In this document: positions 38,695 through 48,381 of the stretch, piece after piece | Position numbering within the stretch: position 1 is the first letter of the stretch | How the letters are laid out: every line of letters starts with the position of its first letter | Assembly: GCF_013009075.1 (NCBI RefSeq) | Contig: NZ_CP053108.1 | Location: 992,001-1,056,000, forward strand | Direction: 5' to 3' | Origin: Halomonas sp. TA22 | Lineage (GTDB): Bacteria > Pseudomonadota > Gammaproteobacteria > Pseudomonadales > Halomonadaceae | Length of the DNA: 64,000 nt | Notes under the pieces: generated by a model | Seen by the model: only the letters and a program-made list of their open reading frames with translations | Database searches by the model: none | Told to the model about the DNA's origin: nothing | Translations under genes and position numbers: made by a program

Positions 38695-38835
38695 TTGATC
38701 AAGGGCGGCGCCCACTACTCCAAGGCCGATGTCTTCACCCCCTGGACCCGTCAGAATGTCCTGCTGATCACGGGGCAGAACCCACCCTCCTCCGAGCCGA
38801 CTGCCACGCTGCTGCTGGAGGCGCCGGGTAAGTAG
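38695..38835 (+). pseudogene. Relic of a DJ-1/PfpI-type glutamine amidotransferase-like protein
   Basis: The 46-codon plus-strand segment encodes GAHYSKADVFTPWTR and LLITGQNPPSSEPTATLLLEA, the C-terminal signature of type 1 glutamine amidotransferase-like (DJ-1/PfpI) proteins. The rest of the gene, including the catalytic Cys region, is absent and a stop lies just upstream in frame. A relic is more likely than a short functional peptide, even though AGGAGG happens to precede the TTG at 38695. Confidence 0.6.
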
Positions 38836-38936
38836 ACCTATGCATATGTGTCATCGGCCTGTACCAGCTCGGTGACCCTTGCTGCCTCAATTTCACCAGG
38901 CCAAAACCCAGCGCGCTTGCCCATACAACGCTAGCG

Positions 38937-40634
38937 TCAGAACTCGCTCCACTCCTCGGTTGCTGCCGTTTTACGCGGGCGCGAGCTGGACGGCGTCGAG
39001 ATAAGCTTGGAGAGCGGCTCCTCCAGGGCGCTCTGCTGCTCCTTGTGTTCGCCTCGGGTGACAACGTGGACCTGGTGCGAGTGCGGCGCCTGGTCGTCGA
39101 CGCGGAAGGTGGCGATCAATGCAGCCAGGCGTTTAGCCTGCTCCTCCAGTGAGGCCGCAGCGGCGCTGGTCTGCTGCACCAGGGAGGCGTTCTGCTGGGT
39201 CACTGAATCCATCTCGGTCAGGGCGGTATTGATCTGCTCGATGCCGCTGTTCTGCTCCAACGTGGCGGTGGAGATCTCGCCCATCAAGGCGCTGACCTGG
39301 CGGATCGAGTCGACGGTTTCGTCAATCGTCTGACCACTTCGCTCGGCCTGCTCGGCACCGCTGTCGATCTGGCTGGTGGTCGCTTCGATCAGTCCGCGGA
39401 TCTGCTTGGCCGATTCCGCGCTGCGGCTGGCCAGGGAACGCACTTCGCTTGCCACTACGGCAAAACCGCGCCCCTGCTCCCCTGCCCGCGCCGCTTCGAC
39501 CGAGGCGTTGAGTGCCAGGATGTTGGTCTGGAAGGCGATGGAGTCGATCACGCCGATGATGTCATTGATACGACGTGCGCTGTCGGCGATCTCGCGCATC
39601 AGCTTGACGGTCCGCTCGACCTCCTGTCCGCCGGCCTCGGCGGTTTGCGAGGCCGAGGCCGAGAGCCGGGCGGCCTCGATAGCCGTGTCGGTATTCTTGC
39701 TCACGGTGGCGGCCATCTGCTCCATGCTGGAGGCGGTTTGCTGCAGAGCGGAGGCTTGCTGTTCGGTTCGCGAGAAGAGGTCCTGGCTGCCTGAGGCGAT
39801 TTCACCAGCGCCGAGGAACACACTGTCGCTGCTGTCGCGCAGTGAGATCACCAACGTCCTGAGCTTCTCCTGCATGCGCCAGAGTGCTGCGTAGAGCTGG
39901 CCAATCTCGTTGCGACCATGCTCTTCGATACGGGCGGTCAGATCGCCTTCGGCGATGCGCTCGAAGTGTGCTACCGCACTGCGTAACGGCGTCACCACCA
40001 CGCGTATCATCACCAGGCGAATGAGCAGTGCGGCGATCAGCGCTGCAATCAATAGGCCGGTGGCGATGGCCGCTACGCTGCGCCCAAGGCTGTCGACCTG
40101 AGCGATGGCGGCATCCCCCCGCTGTTCGCTATAGGTGATGAATGCAATCATGGCTTGATCCAGCTGTGCGCCCAGTTCGGCCAGGCGATCCTGGCTGCGC
40201 TGCACTTGGAACGGCGCGGCATCCAGAAGCGGTACCAGGCCTTCGGTCGCGAACGCCTGGTACGCCTCGGTGATGGCCGCGATGTACGGGGCGCGGGGAT
40301 CGTCCGGTTCGATGGCGACCTGCTGAAATTCGCTAAAGCGCTGCTGCGCCATATTCATGGCCTCGGTCGCCATCTGCTGATTCTCAAGGCCCTTGTCGGG
40401 GTTGCCCATGGTGCTGTAGCTGGCGAAGCGATCCAGGAAGGTCTGCCCGCGAAGCACGTTGACCTGGGTACGGTTGGCCAGATTGGAGAGCTTGACGTTG
40501 GTTTCGGTAAGTTCGCGCAAGGCCGCTTCACTTGCCGAATTGGAGTAGAACCCCAACCCACTGATCAACCCGATCACCAACACCAGCGCTGCCAACGCCG
40601 CCGTCAGGCTCCACTTTATGGAGATATGCTTCAT
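38937..40634 (-). CDS. Methyl-accepting chemotaxis protein (4-helix-bundle sensor type)
   Basis: A 565-residue transmembrane chemoreceptor. An N-terminal signal-anchor (residues about 8-30) and a second TM segment (about 205-227) flank a periplasmic helical ligand domain. A HAMP domain follows ([21 protein letters not shown]), then the MA signalling domain with the hairpin tip [35 protein letters not shown] (parts). The C-terminus lacks a NWETF-type CheR tether. The ATG at 40634 starts a normal membrane anchor; upstream in-frame sequence is not conserved-looking. The ligand is unknown. Confidence 0.9.
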   Translation of the reverse strand: MKHISIKWSLTAALAALVLVIGLISGLGFYSNSASEAALRELTETNVKLSNLANRTQVNVLRGQTFLDRFASYSTMGNPDKGLENQQMATEAMNMAQQRFSEFQQVAIEPDDPRAPYIAAITEAYQAFATEGLVPLLDAAPFQVQRSQDRLAELGAQLDQAMIAFITYSEQRGDAAIAQVDSLGRSVAAIATGLLIAALIAALLIRLVMIRVVVTPLRSAVAHFERIAEGDLTARIEEHGRNEIGQLYAALWRMQEKLRTLVISLRDSSDSVFLGAGEIASGSQDLFSRTEQQASALQQTASSMEQMAATVSKNTDTAIEAARLSASASQTAEAGGQEVERTVKLMREIADSARRINDIIGVIDSIAFQTNILALNASVEAARAGEQGRGFAVVASEVRSLASRSAESAKQIRGLIEATTSQIDSGAEQAERSGQTIDETVDSIRQVSALMGEISTATLEQNSGIEQINTALTEMDSVTQQNASLVQQTSAAAASLEEQAKRLAALIATFRVDDQAPHSHQVHVVTRGEHKEQQSALEEPLSKLISTPSSSRPRKTAATEEWSEF

Positions 40635-40766
40635 CGAACCACTCCCATGCGATAACTCCCCCAGAATGGAGGCTCTCCAGTACGCATCGGCGGCTGACTT
40701 TAAGAGTTGAGCAGAATGAACAGAATTGCGACTAATGGATAATATGGCTTGCCCAAAGATTTCTAA

Positions 40767-41045
<279 letters not shown>

Positions 41046-41146
41046 GAAGCCGTGCGTTGAGCAGGCGATGACAACGATAAGCCCTCCTACGTCGAGGGCT
41101 GCTCGGTTAGACTATAAGGTTTCACGATTCTAAGAGATACCGACAC

Positions 41147-42052
41147 ATGGCTGCCGCGCTCGAACAACGTACCTTGAAGCTCTCCATCACGACGACGCTG
41201 CTGGTATCGGCCCTTGGGGTGACGTTTGGTCTGTTGGCGGGCTCACGCTCGATTCTCTTCGATGGCGTCTTTTCCACGATCGATGCGGCGATGTCAGGCT
41301 TGGCACTACTGGTGGTGCGGCTCGCGGTGCGCGAAGCTAGCCAGCGCTTCCAGCATGGATTCTGGCATCTGGAGCCAATGGTGGCGGCGTTGAACGGCAG
41401 CATTCTAATTCTGCTGTGTTTCTATGCGTTCTTGAATGCCGTGCAGGGGTTGATGGAGGGAGGACGCGAGCTCGCCTTCGGTCTGGCCATCGTCTATGCC
41501 GTGGTGGTGACCTGCGCCTGCTTCGCCATGTACGCCTATGAGAGAAGTGTCGTTCAGCGAGTGGATTCGGAGCTGTTGCGAATCGATATGCAGGGCTGGC
41601 TGATGGCCGGTCTGATCACCGCGGCACTGCTAGCAGCCTTCGTCATCGCCATGGTGTTGGAGCAAACGGCATATGCTCACCTTACCGCCTACGTGGACTC
41701 GCTACTGCTGGCGATCATTACCCTTTGCTTCATGCCGGTACCGGTCGGCATCGTACGTCGCGCCCTGGGCGAGATATTCCTGATCGCTCCCAGCGCCCTG
41801 GATCGCGAGGTACACGCCGCCATGGTGCCGGTGATGGAGCGCGATGGTCTTTTGGAGTACCACAGCTACGTGGCCAAGAGCGGACGCGGCCACTTTATCG
41901 AGATCCATATCGTCACCACCCCCATCTTTGCCGCCGACAAGGGGATAAAAGTGCTCGACGAGATTCGTGAAGAGATCAGCGCTGGACTCACGATCCCCCA
42001 CGAGCGGCGCTGGTTCACGGTATCGTTCACGGCCAATCCGCGTTGGCTGTAG
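41147..42052 (+). CDS. Cation diffusion facilitator family transporter
   Basis: A 301-residue CDF family protein with six hydrophobic segments and a cytoplasmic C-terminal domain. The metal-site Asp residues lie in LFDGVFSTIDAAMSGLALL, where the classic HxxxD of zinc carriers is replaced by FDGVFSTID. The second site, usually HxxxD in helix 5, reads YVDSLLLAIITL. It may carry Fe/Mn or another divalent metal rather than Zn. It exports metal with H+ in the family. The start codon lacks a strong ribosome site. Confidence 0.82.
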   Translation: MAAALEQRTLKLSITTTLLVSALGVTFGLLAGSRSILFDGVFSTIDAAMSGLALLVVRLAVREASQRFQHGFWHLEPMVAALNGSILILLCFYAFLNAVQGLMEGGRELAFGLAIVYAVVVTCACFAMYAYERSVVQRVDSELLRIDMQGWLMAGLITAALLAAFVIAMVLEQTAYAHLTAYVDSLLLAIITLCFMPVPVGIVRRALGEIFLIAPSALDREVHAAMVPVMERDGLLEYHSYVAKSGRGHFIEIHIVTTPIFAADKGIKVLDEIREEISAGLTIPHERRWFTVSFTANPRWL

Positions 42053-42072
42053 CGGCCGATGCGCCGGGTGCC

Positions 42073-42828
42073 TTACCCGGCCTGCATCATCAGGCGTTCT
42101 CTCAGGTCGCACATTTCGTCACCAAGATAATCGCTATTGAATTCCGCTTCCTGAAACAGGCGATCCGTGTCCATTACTTCAACGTAATAGCGATGCTTCT
42201 TCACAATATTTTCCCGCTCAAGTGCCATCAATGATCTATTGACATGCACGGTACTCACTCCAAGAATTTCGCCGAGCATCTGTTGCGAAATAGGCAGATA
42301 AAAGCGTCTGATATCCGTCTCCTTGACACGGTTCAATCGAGAGTACATCTCGACGAAAAAGTGTGCGATCCTGGATCTCGCGCTACGATTGACGGTAATC
42401 AGCATACGCTCGGTGAGTATCGACTCCTGCCTGGCGATGGCGGCAATCAAGGCAACCGCAAGCGGCGTCGAGGTATTGATGATGTCCAGAATATTCTGGA
42501 GCGGGAACGGACAAACCGTACCCTTGGTGATCATTCTTGCCTCCGCCATGTGCTTGGCAAAGGTCAGGTCGCGCAGCCCAACGATGTCTCCAGGAATAAG
42601 GACATCGACGATCTGGCGAACCCCATCGAGGTTGTCACGATAGGTGCAAGCCCAGCCGCTTTTCAGGGTATACAGATTGTGGATTCTTGCATTGGCGGAC
42701 CAAAGCAATTCCTTTTCAGAGGCATCGTAGGGCGATTTTTCGAGTGCCAGCAAGGCCTTCTTATCTGCTTCGCCCAGGGGAAAATAGCGACCCAGATTCG
42801 TCAGGATGCAACTCTCTTCACGATCCAT
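42073..42828 (-). CDS. Crp/Fnr family transcriptional regulator
   Basis: A 251-residue regulator with an N-terminal cyclic-nucleotide-binding-like beta-barrel (about 25-140) and a C-terminal winged helix (ISQQMLGEILGVSTVHVNRSLMALERENIV). The N-terminal Cys set of FNR needed for a 4Fe-4S cluster is not present (only single Cys residues), so it is not an O2-sensing FNR. The effector is unknown. It stands next to a 0.6-kb AT-rich region on its promoter side. Confidence 0.88.
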   Translation of the reverse strand: MDREESCILTNLGRYFPLGEADKKALLALEKSPYDASEKELLWSANARIHNLYTLKSGWACTYRDNLDGVRQIVDVLIPGDIVGLRDLTFAKHMAEARMITKGTVCPFPLQNILDIINTSTPLAVALIAAIARQESILTERMLITVNRSARSRIAHFFVEMYSRLNRVKETDIRRFYLPISQQMLGEILGVSTVHVNRSLMALERENIVKKHRYYVEVMDTDRLFQEAEFNSDYLGDEMCDLRERLMMQAG

Positions 42829-43439
42829 TTAAATGCCTCAAACAGGCTCATCTAAAGCACTGCGCCAATAAGCGACAAAGCCGGCCAATTACCTCTTCAT
42901 AGAAAGAGGCAAATATAAAGCAGCATACTATTGTGGAAAAATGCTAGGTTTTCTTTTTTCTGAATTATGAGAAACCGCCACCAAAAAAAGATCGCCTTTC
43001 ATCTTTCTCCAAGTATCATTCATGACGTTTTAGCTTCTTCCAATATTCGCAATGTCACAAAAATATCACTTGCCAAGCAACAACAAAAACAACCTATGTT
43101 AATGAATAAGCTTATTTTTTAAGCAATAACAGGAAAATAACCGCCCAACCATGCGGTTTAGGCCGGTAGCGAACTTACCTCCGAGGCCTCCATAAGGAGC
43201 TAGTATTCATACTACAGCGGCATTGCCGCGAAATAATTAAAGACAGTATCTTGAGCAAGAATTGCAATCTAACTTCAGCATAAACCATAATAATTGCAGC
43301 AAAATACATAGCCAACCTTTATTCATTGACCAATATCACCTTTACCATACAACAAAAATAACGCAGAGACGTTTATCCATTTCAATCAGATAAACGCCTC
43401 TAGTTGCAGTAGCGTTCACATCAGGGATTAGCGACCTTT
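42829..43439. other. AT-rich intergenic region of about 610 bases
   Basis: No gene longer than a few tens of codons and no RNA gene could be recognised. Base composition is strikingly AT-rich compared with the surrounding DNA, with many A and T runs (e.g. around 42900-43140 and 43240-43340). A short Shine-Dalgarno-like AAGGAG at 43194 is not followed by a credible reading frame. The promoter of the Crp/Fnr-type gene must lie at its left end. Confidence 0.6.
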
Positions 43440-44804
43440 TCAATCGCTTGTATTTGCAGATAGCTCATCGAACCAGAAACGCAGCGAATAGTTATCCAAT
43501 AAGGCAGGCATAGGCTGGCTTTCGTGTAAAGGAGCGGGAGGTGGCTGACGCACTTCATGACCTTCCACCAGCCTGGCCAACATATGACTGGTCAGCATCA
43601 GCACCAGATGACGCCCTGGACAAATACCAGGCCCGCCGCTGAAGGGCATCAGCGGCCACTGCTCCGGTCCCTGTGCATCTTCCCACAGTTCCGATGCAAA
43701 GCGATTGGCATAGGAGAGCCGCCTGTCGTCACGGTGGAAATAGGGAGCGAAGATCAAGATGGAGGTATTGGCCGGCATTTCCCCCGCCTGCCACTCGGTC
43801 GGCTCGGTATTCTCGCGCAGGATCATCGGTGTCGTGGGCCAGAGTCGAAGCGACTCGAGCACCGCGGCGCGCAAGCTTCTCAGCTCGGAATGCGGATTCT
43901 CCTTAAGCTCCCCTATCTCGGTGCGAGCCTGCTTGGCAAAGTCATGATGGGAAGCGAACAGCGCCAGGGCACGAAAGGTCGCCATCCCGGCCGGGTCGAA
44001 GGCAAACAACCACTGTGGCACTTGGTTGGCCGGCTCGGTCTTGTCGTTCTTGGAAATATTCGCCATGGCTGCCGCCAGGCTACCCGGCTCGGCACGGTCG
44101 AGATGCTGTCGAAGGCGCTCGAGAAACTGCTCGCTCAGCTGCGTGCGCTTGGGCTTGAGGAAACCCCAGTTGCCATCACTTCGCAGCGCGGCAAGCATCT
44201 CGGTCAACTCATGGTCGTCGCGCGCCGAATCCCCTAGTACCACCCGGCGTACCACCCGGTACCAGGCAACGATGAACATGTCCCAATCCAGCTCGCCTCC
44301 GTTGCGCTGTACTTGCCCGAGAAGCGCGCTTGTCTCCTCCTCGACCACCGGTAGGAGACTATCGGCCATATGATGTATGGGGCAGCCGTTATCCAGCGCC
44401 TTCTCATTGAAGCGGCGGCGCTCCTCGCGTTCGCTGCCATGCGAGATCAGCGCCACCTTGGGTTCGAAATGCCTCAGTGCACTGCGCTTGGCATATTCGG
44501 CGGTGGCAAACGGCTCGGGCGTCTCTTCGAGTATCCGCTGGACATCGTCGGGATCCAGCACGATCGCCATGGAACGTATCGGCGTACGCAGCAGCAGCGG
44601 TCCGGCGCCATATTTGTCGTGGAGCTTTTGCAGACGGCGCACGGCGCGTCGATCCAGCCCCATGCGCGCCGCCATTCCCACCACGGCGGGTCGGCGAATG
44701 ATCGCCCCCTTGGCGAGGGTGGGTATGAGCACCTCATTGAATATTGCCGTCGTCTCGGCAAGAGTCGCTTTTGGCAGTGAGCCATGGCTGGCTGTCTTGA
44801 ACAT
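43440..44804 (-). CDS. Cytochrome P450
   Basis: A 454-residue soluble P450. The ExxR of helix K is ESLR (in VLESLRLWPTTP); the heme loop is PFSGGPGICPGRHLVLM, with Cys as the iron ligand; the I-helix region reads FAFDPAGMATFRALALFASH, in which the usual acid-alcohol pair (D/E-T) is altered. No ferredoxin or ferredoxin reductase gene adjoins it, so redox partners must be elsewhere. Substrate unknown. It ends before the AT-rich gap. Confidence 0.9.
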   Translation of the reverse strand: MFKTASHGSLPKATLAETTAIFNEVLIPTLAKGAIIRRPAVVGMAARMGLDRRAVRRLQKLHDKYGAGPLLLRTPIRSMAIVLDPDDVQRILEETPEPFATAEYAKRSALRHFEPKVALISHGSEREERRRFNEKALDNGCPIHHMADSLLPVVEEETSALLGQVQRNGGELDWDMFIVAWYRVVRRVVLGDSARDDHELTEMLAALRSDGNWGFLKPKRTQLSEQFLERLRQHLDRAEPGSLAAAMANISKNDKTEPANQVPQWLFAFDPAGMATFRALALFASHHDFAKQARTEIGELKENPHSELRSLRAAVLESLRLWPTTPMILRENTEPTEWQAGEMPANTSILIFAPYFHRDDRRLSYANRFASELWEDAQGPEQWPLMPFSGGPGICPGRHLVLMLTSHMLARLVEGHEVRQPPPAPLHESQPMPALLDNYSLRFWFDELSANTSD

Positions 44805-45016
44805 CTAACTCTCCTTGTCGTCGCCATTCGCCTATCAGTCTAAGTCGTAATTCAGGCCCCTGCTCACTTGCATTGCGGGATCGCGTGACGCGTTTGTGAA
44901 GTGATTTTCATTACGCCACTGATAGCACCAAAGACTACAATCATCGGCGCTTATGGACACGCTAGACTACTTAGGCAATTGCCTGAATACGGCTCATGGA
45001 CGATAGGGAGATCACC

Positions 45017-46018
45017 ATGCGAAGGCGTCTCGTCATCGCGCTGCTCGGTGTCATGTTGGCCGCTTCCATGGCGGCAATCGCCTGGGCGTATCTGGTCGTG
45101 ATCTACATACCTGGGCACTCCTTCAGGGCCGTGCCGTCGGCTCTGACCGAGGAGCAGGCACTCCTGCGTGATCGGCTCGAGCATCACGTTCTCGTACTTT
45201 CAGGAGAGATTGGCGAGCGCCACTACTGGCGGCCCGAAGCGATGCATGAAGCGGCGGCTTATATCGAGCAAGTCTTTCGTGAAGCGGGCTATCAGCCAAT
45301 GAGGCAGCAAATTGAGACCCGCGAGGAGACCTTTGTCAATATCGAAGTGCGCCTGCCGGGAAGCGGCAACACCGATGAGTCCCTGGTCATCGGTGCACAT
45401 TACGATACCGTGCGTGGAAGCCCGGGGGCCGATGACAACGCCTCCGGCGTTGCGGTACTGCTGGAGTTGGCCAGATTGCTACGCGATACCCGGACGGAAC
45501 GGAGCATACGCCTGGTCGCCTTTGCCAACGAGGAAGCTCCATTCTTCGGTAGCCAAGCGATGGGCAGTCTCAACTATGCGCGCCAAGCCCGCGATGATGG
45601 CGACAGCATCGTCGGCATGATGTCACTGGAGATGCTGGGCTATTTCTCCGACGAACCCGACAGCCAGTTCTTTCCTCCCTTGCTGGACCGTTTCTACCCC
45701 GACCAAGGCAACTTCGTTGCGTTCGTTGGCAGCATAGAGTTTCGCCAACTTGTCCGAGATGCGATCAGCGCCTTCCGAAACCACGCCGAAGTACCCTCGG
45801 AGGGCCTGGCTGCGCCACCACAGCTCAGGGACATTTACCGCTCAGATCACTGGTCGTTCAGGCAGATGGGCTATCCGGCGATCATGATCACCGATACCGC
45901 TAACTTCCGTAACCCACACTACCATGGGCCGCACGATGTTGCCGAAACGCTCGACTACGACACCATGGCCAGGCTAACCAGCGCCCTGGCCAGAAGCGTG
46001 ACGGACATGGCGCATTGA
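45017..46018 (+). CDS. M28 family metallopeptidase, membrane-anchored or exported
   Basis: A 333-residue zinc aminopeptidase-like protein. It starts with a signal-anchor (MRRRLVIALLGVMLAASMAAIAWAY in parts). Zinc ligands are seen in VIGAHYDTVRG (His, Asp), GADDNASGVAVLLE (Asp), FANEEAPFFGS (Glu-Glu) and, near the end, NPHYHGPHD. The ATG at 45017 is preceded by GGGAGA; an earlier in-frame ATG at 44996 lacks such a site. It probably hydrolyses N-terminal residues of peptides in the periplasm. Confidence 0.88.
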   Translation: MRRRLVIALLGVMLAASMAAIAWAYLVVIYIPGHSFRAVPSALTEEQALLRDRLEHHVLVLSGEIGERHYWRPEAMHEAAAYIEQVFREAGYQPMRQQIETREETFVNIEVRLPGSGNTDESLVIGAHYDTVRGSPGADDNASGVAVLLELARLLRDTRTERSIRLVAFANEEAPFFGSQAMGSLNYARQARDDGDSIVGMMSLEMLGYFSDEPDSQFFPPLLDRFYPDQGNFVAFVGSIEFRQLVRDAISAFRNHAEVPSEGLAAPPQLRDIYRSDHWSFRQMGYPAIMITDTANFRNPHYHGPHDVAETLDYDTMARLTSALARSVTDMAH

Positions 46019-46021
46019 TTG

Positions 46022-47266
46022 CTACTCCCGCTTCGGGTGAGCCAGGAAAAAGCGCAGCATCTCCTTGCTGGCATCCGGCCCCTTGGGATCTGTGTATGAC
46101 CCACGAGCACTTCCCCCGGCCCAGGCGTGACCGGCGCCGTGGATCGTCCACTGCTCCATCAAGACGTGATCGCTCGCGTCATGATGAAGGGTACGGGTAT
46201 AGCCATGGCCATTGGCCACCTGGCCACGTTCCTCGCGTGTTTGCGAGACTGCGTCAGGATCGACATACTGAGCCGCCACGCGCTGGCCGTTACAGGGGTG
46301 CACGGTGCTGTCGCGATCGCCATGGAATATCACAGCAGGAATTTTTCCCTTGGATGCCGAGCCACTGCCTTGCTGGCCGAAGTTGCTCCGCCGAGTCCCC
46401 GCTTCCTGCGAGTTGATACCGGAGCCAGCCATCCCCGACCTGTGCATGCCCGACATTTTCATGCCTGGTACATTCACATGAGACCGAGTGCCAGCACCGC
46501 CCTGCATCGCCGCAAGTGCCGAGGGCAGATCATGCGCCGCCGCGTGCGGAAGGCCGGAGTGGATACCCACCGCCGCGTAGAGATCCGGATAGGTCATGGC
46601 CAGCGTGGTGGCCATGGCACCACCCGCCGATAGGCCCGCCACGTAGATGCGCCGTTCGTCCAGCTGATGCGACTCGACGATATGACGAGTCATGCCGGCG
46701 AGAATTGCCGGCTCACCATGATCACGCTGCTGGTCGCTCGCCTTGAACCAGTTCCAGCACTTCGAGCTATTGGCGGAAGCGGGCTGGGCAGGATAGAGCA
46801 CGAAACAGGGCTGAGCTTCGGCAAGCGTGTTCATCCCGGTGCCAAGTGCGAAATCATCGGGATTCTGGGTACAGCCATGCAGCATGACGACAAGCGGTAG
46901 CGACTGTCCATGATAGGCACTGGGGATGTAGAGCTTGTAGTCGCGTGAGCCGGCATGGTTTTTGAACGATCCAGAGAGAAACTCACCGCTGCCTCGTGAC
47001 GCCCCTGCTGTCGATTTAGATGAGCGAGAAGGCGTGTCATTGACTACCCGGTAGTCCCCTTCAAGCACCACGCCTTGACGAGTACGGTCTGCCTTTCCCC
47101 ATGCCGAATGGGCGCCACGCTCCGGGGTCGAGGCGGATTCGACCCCATCGGGGTTCGATACGCCTCCCAGGGCGCGCTGCAACATGGCGGTGGCCTCCTG
47201 CAATTGCCCCGCCTGGGTCAGCCGGGTTGCTTCCTGCAAGTCGGCCATCAACGTCCTGTTCATCAT
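46022..47266 (-). CDS. PHB depolymerase family esterase
   Basis: A 414-residue alpha/beta-hydrolase of the short-chain-length PHA depolymerase/feruloyl esterase-like group. The N-terminal ~115 residues are helical and low in complexity; the catalytic domain then starts at RDYKLYIPSAYHGQ. It includes MLHGCTQNPDDFALGTGMN, the lipase box GLSAGGAM, Asp in FHGDRDSTVHPCNG and His in HGAGHAWAGG. No signal peptide is evident, so it may act on intracellular polyhydroxyalkanoate or be exported by another route. It is operonic with the CopG-like gene 26 bases upstream. Confidence 0.87.
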   Translation of the reverse strand: MMNRTLMADLQEATRLTQAGQLQEATAMLQRALGGVSNPDGVESASTPERGAHSAWGKADRTRQGVVLEGDYRVVNDTPSRSSKSTAGASRGSGEFLSGSFKNHAGSRDYKLYIPSAYHGQSLPLVVMLHGCTQNPDDFALGTGMNTLAEAQPCFVLYPAQPASANSSKCWNWFKASDQQRDHGEPAILAGMTRHIVESHQLDERRIYVAGLSAGGAMATTLAMTYPDLYAAVGIHSGLPHAAAHDLPSALAAMQGGAGTRSHVNVPGMKMSGMHRSGMAGSGINSQEAGTRRSNFGQQGSGSASKGKIPAVIFHGDRDSTVHPCNGQRVAAQYVDPDAVSQTREERGQVANGHGYTRTLHHDASDHVLMEQWTIHGAGHAWAGGSARGSYTDPKGPDASKEMLRFFLAHPKRE

Positions 47267-47292
47267 TGCAATTTCCTTGGCGCCAAGCGCCG

Positions 47293-47709
47293 TTAGTGTA
47301 TTCGATCCGCCAGGGCGGCTTTTACCGCCGCACTGGCATGCAAGGCACCCAGCACGACGACCGAATCGATAGTGGCAAGCGCAAGCTCGGGCGAGACATC
47401 GTCGGCGATACTGGCAAGTCCCAGCACCTGAATCTGAAGCATCTCCCCCGCCGCCTGTAGTGCCTCGAGATCGCTGCAGCTGTAATGCTGCATACCAAGC
47501 ACGAAGGTCTTGCGAGCGGCCGTCTCGCGGACGACTTGCGCATGTGTCGCCAGCTGAGTGCGAATCGCCGTACGAATCAGGTCGGTGCGATTGGAGTAGA
47601 AGCCCTCCTGCACCAGCAGGTCTATCTGGCCCAGATCGACCACCCCAAGGTTGATTGTGATCTTCTCGGTGGTGTCACCCGCCTTGCGCCTGAACTCACG
47701 AACGCTCAT
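47293..47709 (-). CDS. CopG-like (ribbon-helix-helix) transcriptional regulator
   Basis: A 138-residue protein with an N-terminal ribbon-helix-helix fold (TEKITINLGVVDLGQIDLLVQEGFYSNRTDLIRTAIR in parts) and a C-terminal domain of unknown function (from about residue 70). The ATG at 47709 has GAGG seven bases upstream. It is followed by the PHA depolymerase gene, so it may control polyhydroxyalkanoate breakdown. An inverted repeat at 47752-47767 upstream of it is a likely operator. Confidence 0.8.
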   Translation of the reverse strand: MSVREFRRKAGDTTEKITINLGVVDLGQIDLLVQEGFYSNRTDLIRTAIRTQLATHAQVVRETAARKTFVLGMQHYSCSDLEALQAAGEMLQIQVLGLASIADDVSPELALATIDSVVVLGALHASAAVKAALADRIH

Positions 47710-47751
47710 CGCTGATCCTCGAAGATGAATATCATTGAAGGATGCCATATG

Positions 47752-47767
47752 CCATCCACATGGATGG
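47752..47767. promoter_or_regulatory. Inverted-repeat operator before the CopG-like gene
   Basis: CCATCCA (47752-47758), CA, TGGATGG (47761-47767): perfect seven-base arms 43 bases upstream of the start codon. Its proximity suggests autoregulation. Confidence 0.5.
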
Positions 47768-47883
47768 TATACAGCGTATAAGAAGAGTTAGCAAGCAATG
47801 CTGGAAGCACAGCGAGGCGGCACAGCATGTGGCGAGCTTCAATCTCAAGAAGTGAGCGGCGGAAAAAGCATCAACCACAAACA

Positions 47884-47911
47884 AGAAAGGCCCGCATAAG
47901 CGGGCCTTTCT
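47884..47911. terminator. Bidirectional hairpin terminator
   Basis: Stem AGAAAGGCCCGC (47884-47895) with GCGGGCCTTTCT (47900-47911). On the minus strand it lies 41 bases after the cold-shock gene stop and is followed by TGTTTGT, so it terminates that gene. Confidence 0.85.
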
Positions 47912-47952
47912 GCTCGAAGCCTGACGGCTCGAGAAGTCGATGCTAATTTACA

Positions 47953-48156
47953 TTAGGCGACTTTGATGTTAGAAGCCTGGAGGCCTTTCTTGCCTTGGGT
48001 CACGTCAAACGTGACGCTCTGGCCTTCCTGCAATGACTTGAAACCATCGGATTGAATTTCAGAGAAGTGGGCGAACAAATCATCACCGCCATCGGCAGGA
48101 GAAATGAAGCCAAAACCCTTGGTGTCGTTGAACCACTTGACTGTGCCAGTTGCCAT
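47953..48156 (-). CDS. Cold-shock protein (CspA family)
   Basis: A 67-residue single-domain cold-shock protein. RNA-binding motifs RNP1 (KGFGFIS) and RNP2 (DLFAHF) are intact. It binds single-stranded nucleic acid and melts RNA structure. The gap upstream on the minus strand (about 185 bases to the next hairpin) leaves room for the long 5' leader usual for cspA-type mRNAs. AAAGGA precedes the ATG. It has its own terminator at 47884. Confidence 0.96.
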   Translation of the reverse strand: MATGTVKWFNDTKGFGFISPADGGDDLFAHFSEIQSDGFKSLQEGQSVTFDVTQGKKGLQASNIKVA

Positions 48157-48342
48157 GTTCGATATCCTTTGCGCTGAGCGCTGTATTCAATTACCGGGTA
48201 AATCCCGAAGTATTAGTAAGTAAAACAAGGGAAATACAACCAGGCCATCGAATAATTCGACCACAACTGACGATATGCGCTTGCTAACTAACTGACCTTA
48301 GTTTCCCACACAGTTGCACTGCCGTCAAACTTATTTGTCGAG
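48157..48342 (-). promoter_or_regulatory. Probable long 5' leader of the cold-shock gene
   Basis: This 186-base gene-free stretch separates the sRNA terminator from the csp start. It has no reading frame and is fairly AT-rich near 48200-48250. By analogy with cspA, a structured cold-sensing leader is likely; no motif was proved. Confidence 0.4.
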
Positions 48343-48381
48343 CATGAAAAAGCCCGACCTGCTACGGGCGGGCTTTTCATG
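48343..48381. terminator. Strong intrinsic terminator of the minus-strand sRNA
   Basis: CATGAAAAAGCCCG (48343-48356) pairs with CGGGCTTTTCATG (48369-48381). On the minus strand the stem is followed by a run of five T (48347-48351) within its own far arm, as in classic bidirectional terminators. Confidence 0.85.

Noticed and set aside
42829-43439. tRNA or small ORFs in the AT-rich gap
   Set aside because: No cloverleaf, no CCA end and no frame of useful length with a ribosome site was found.
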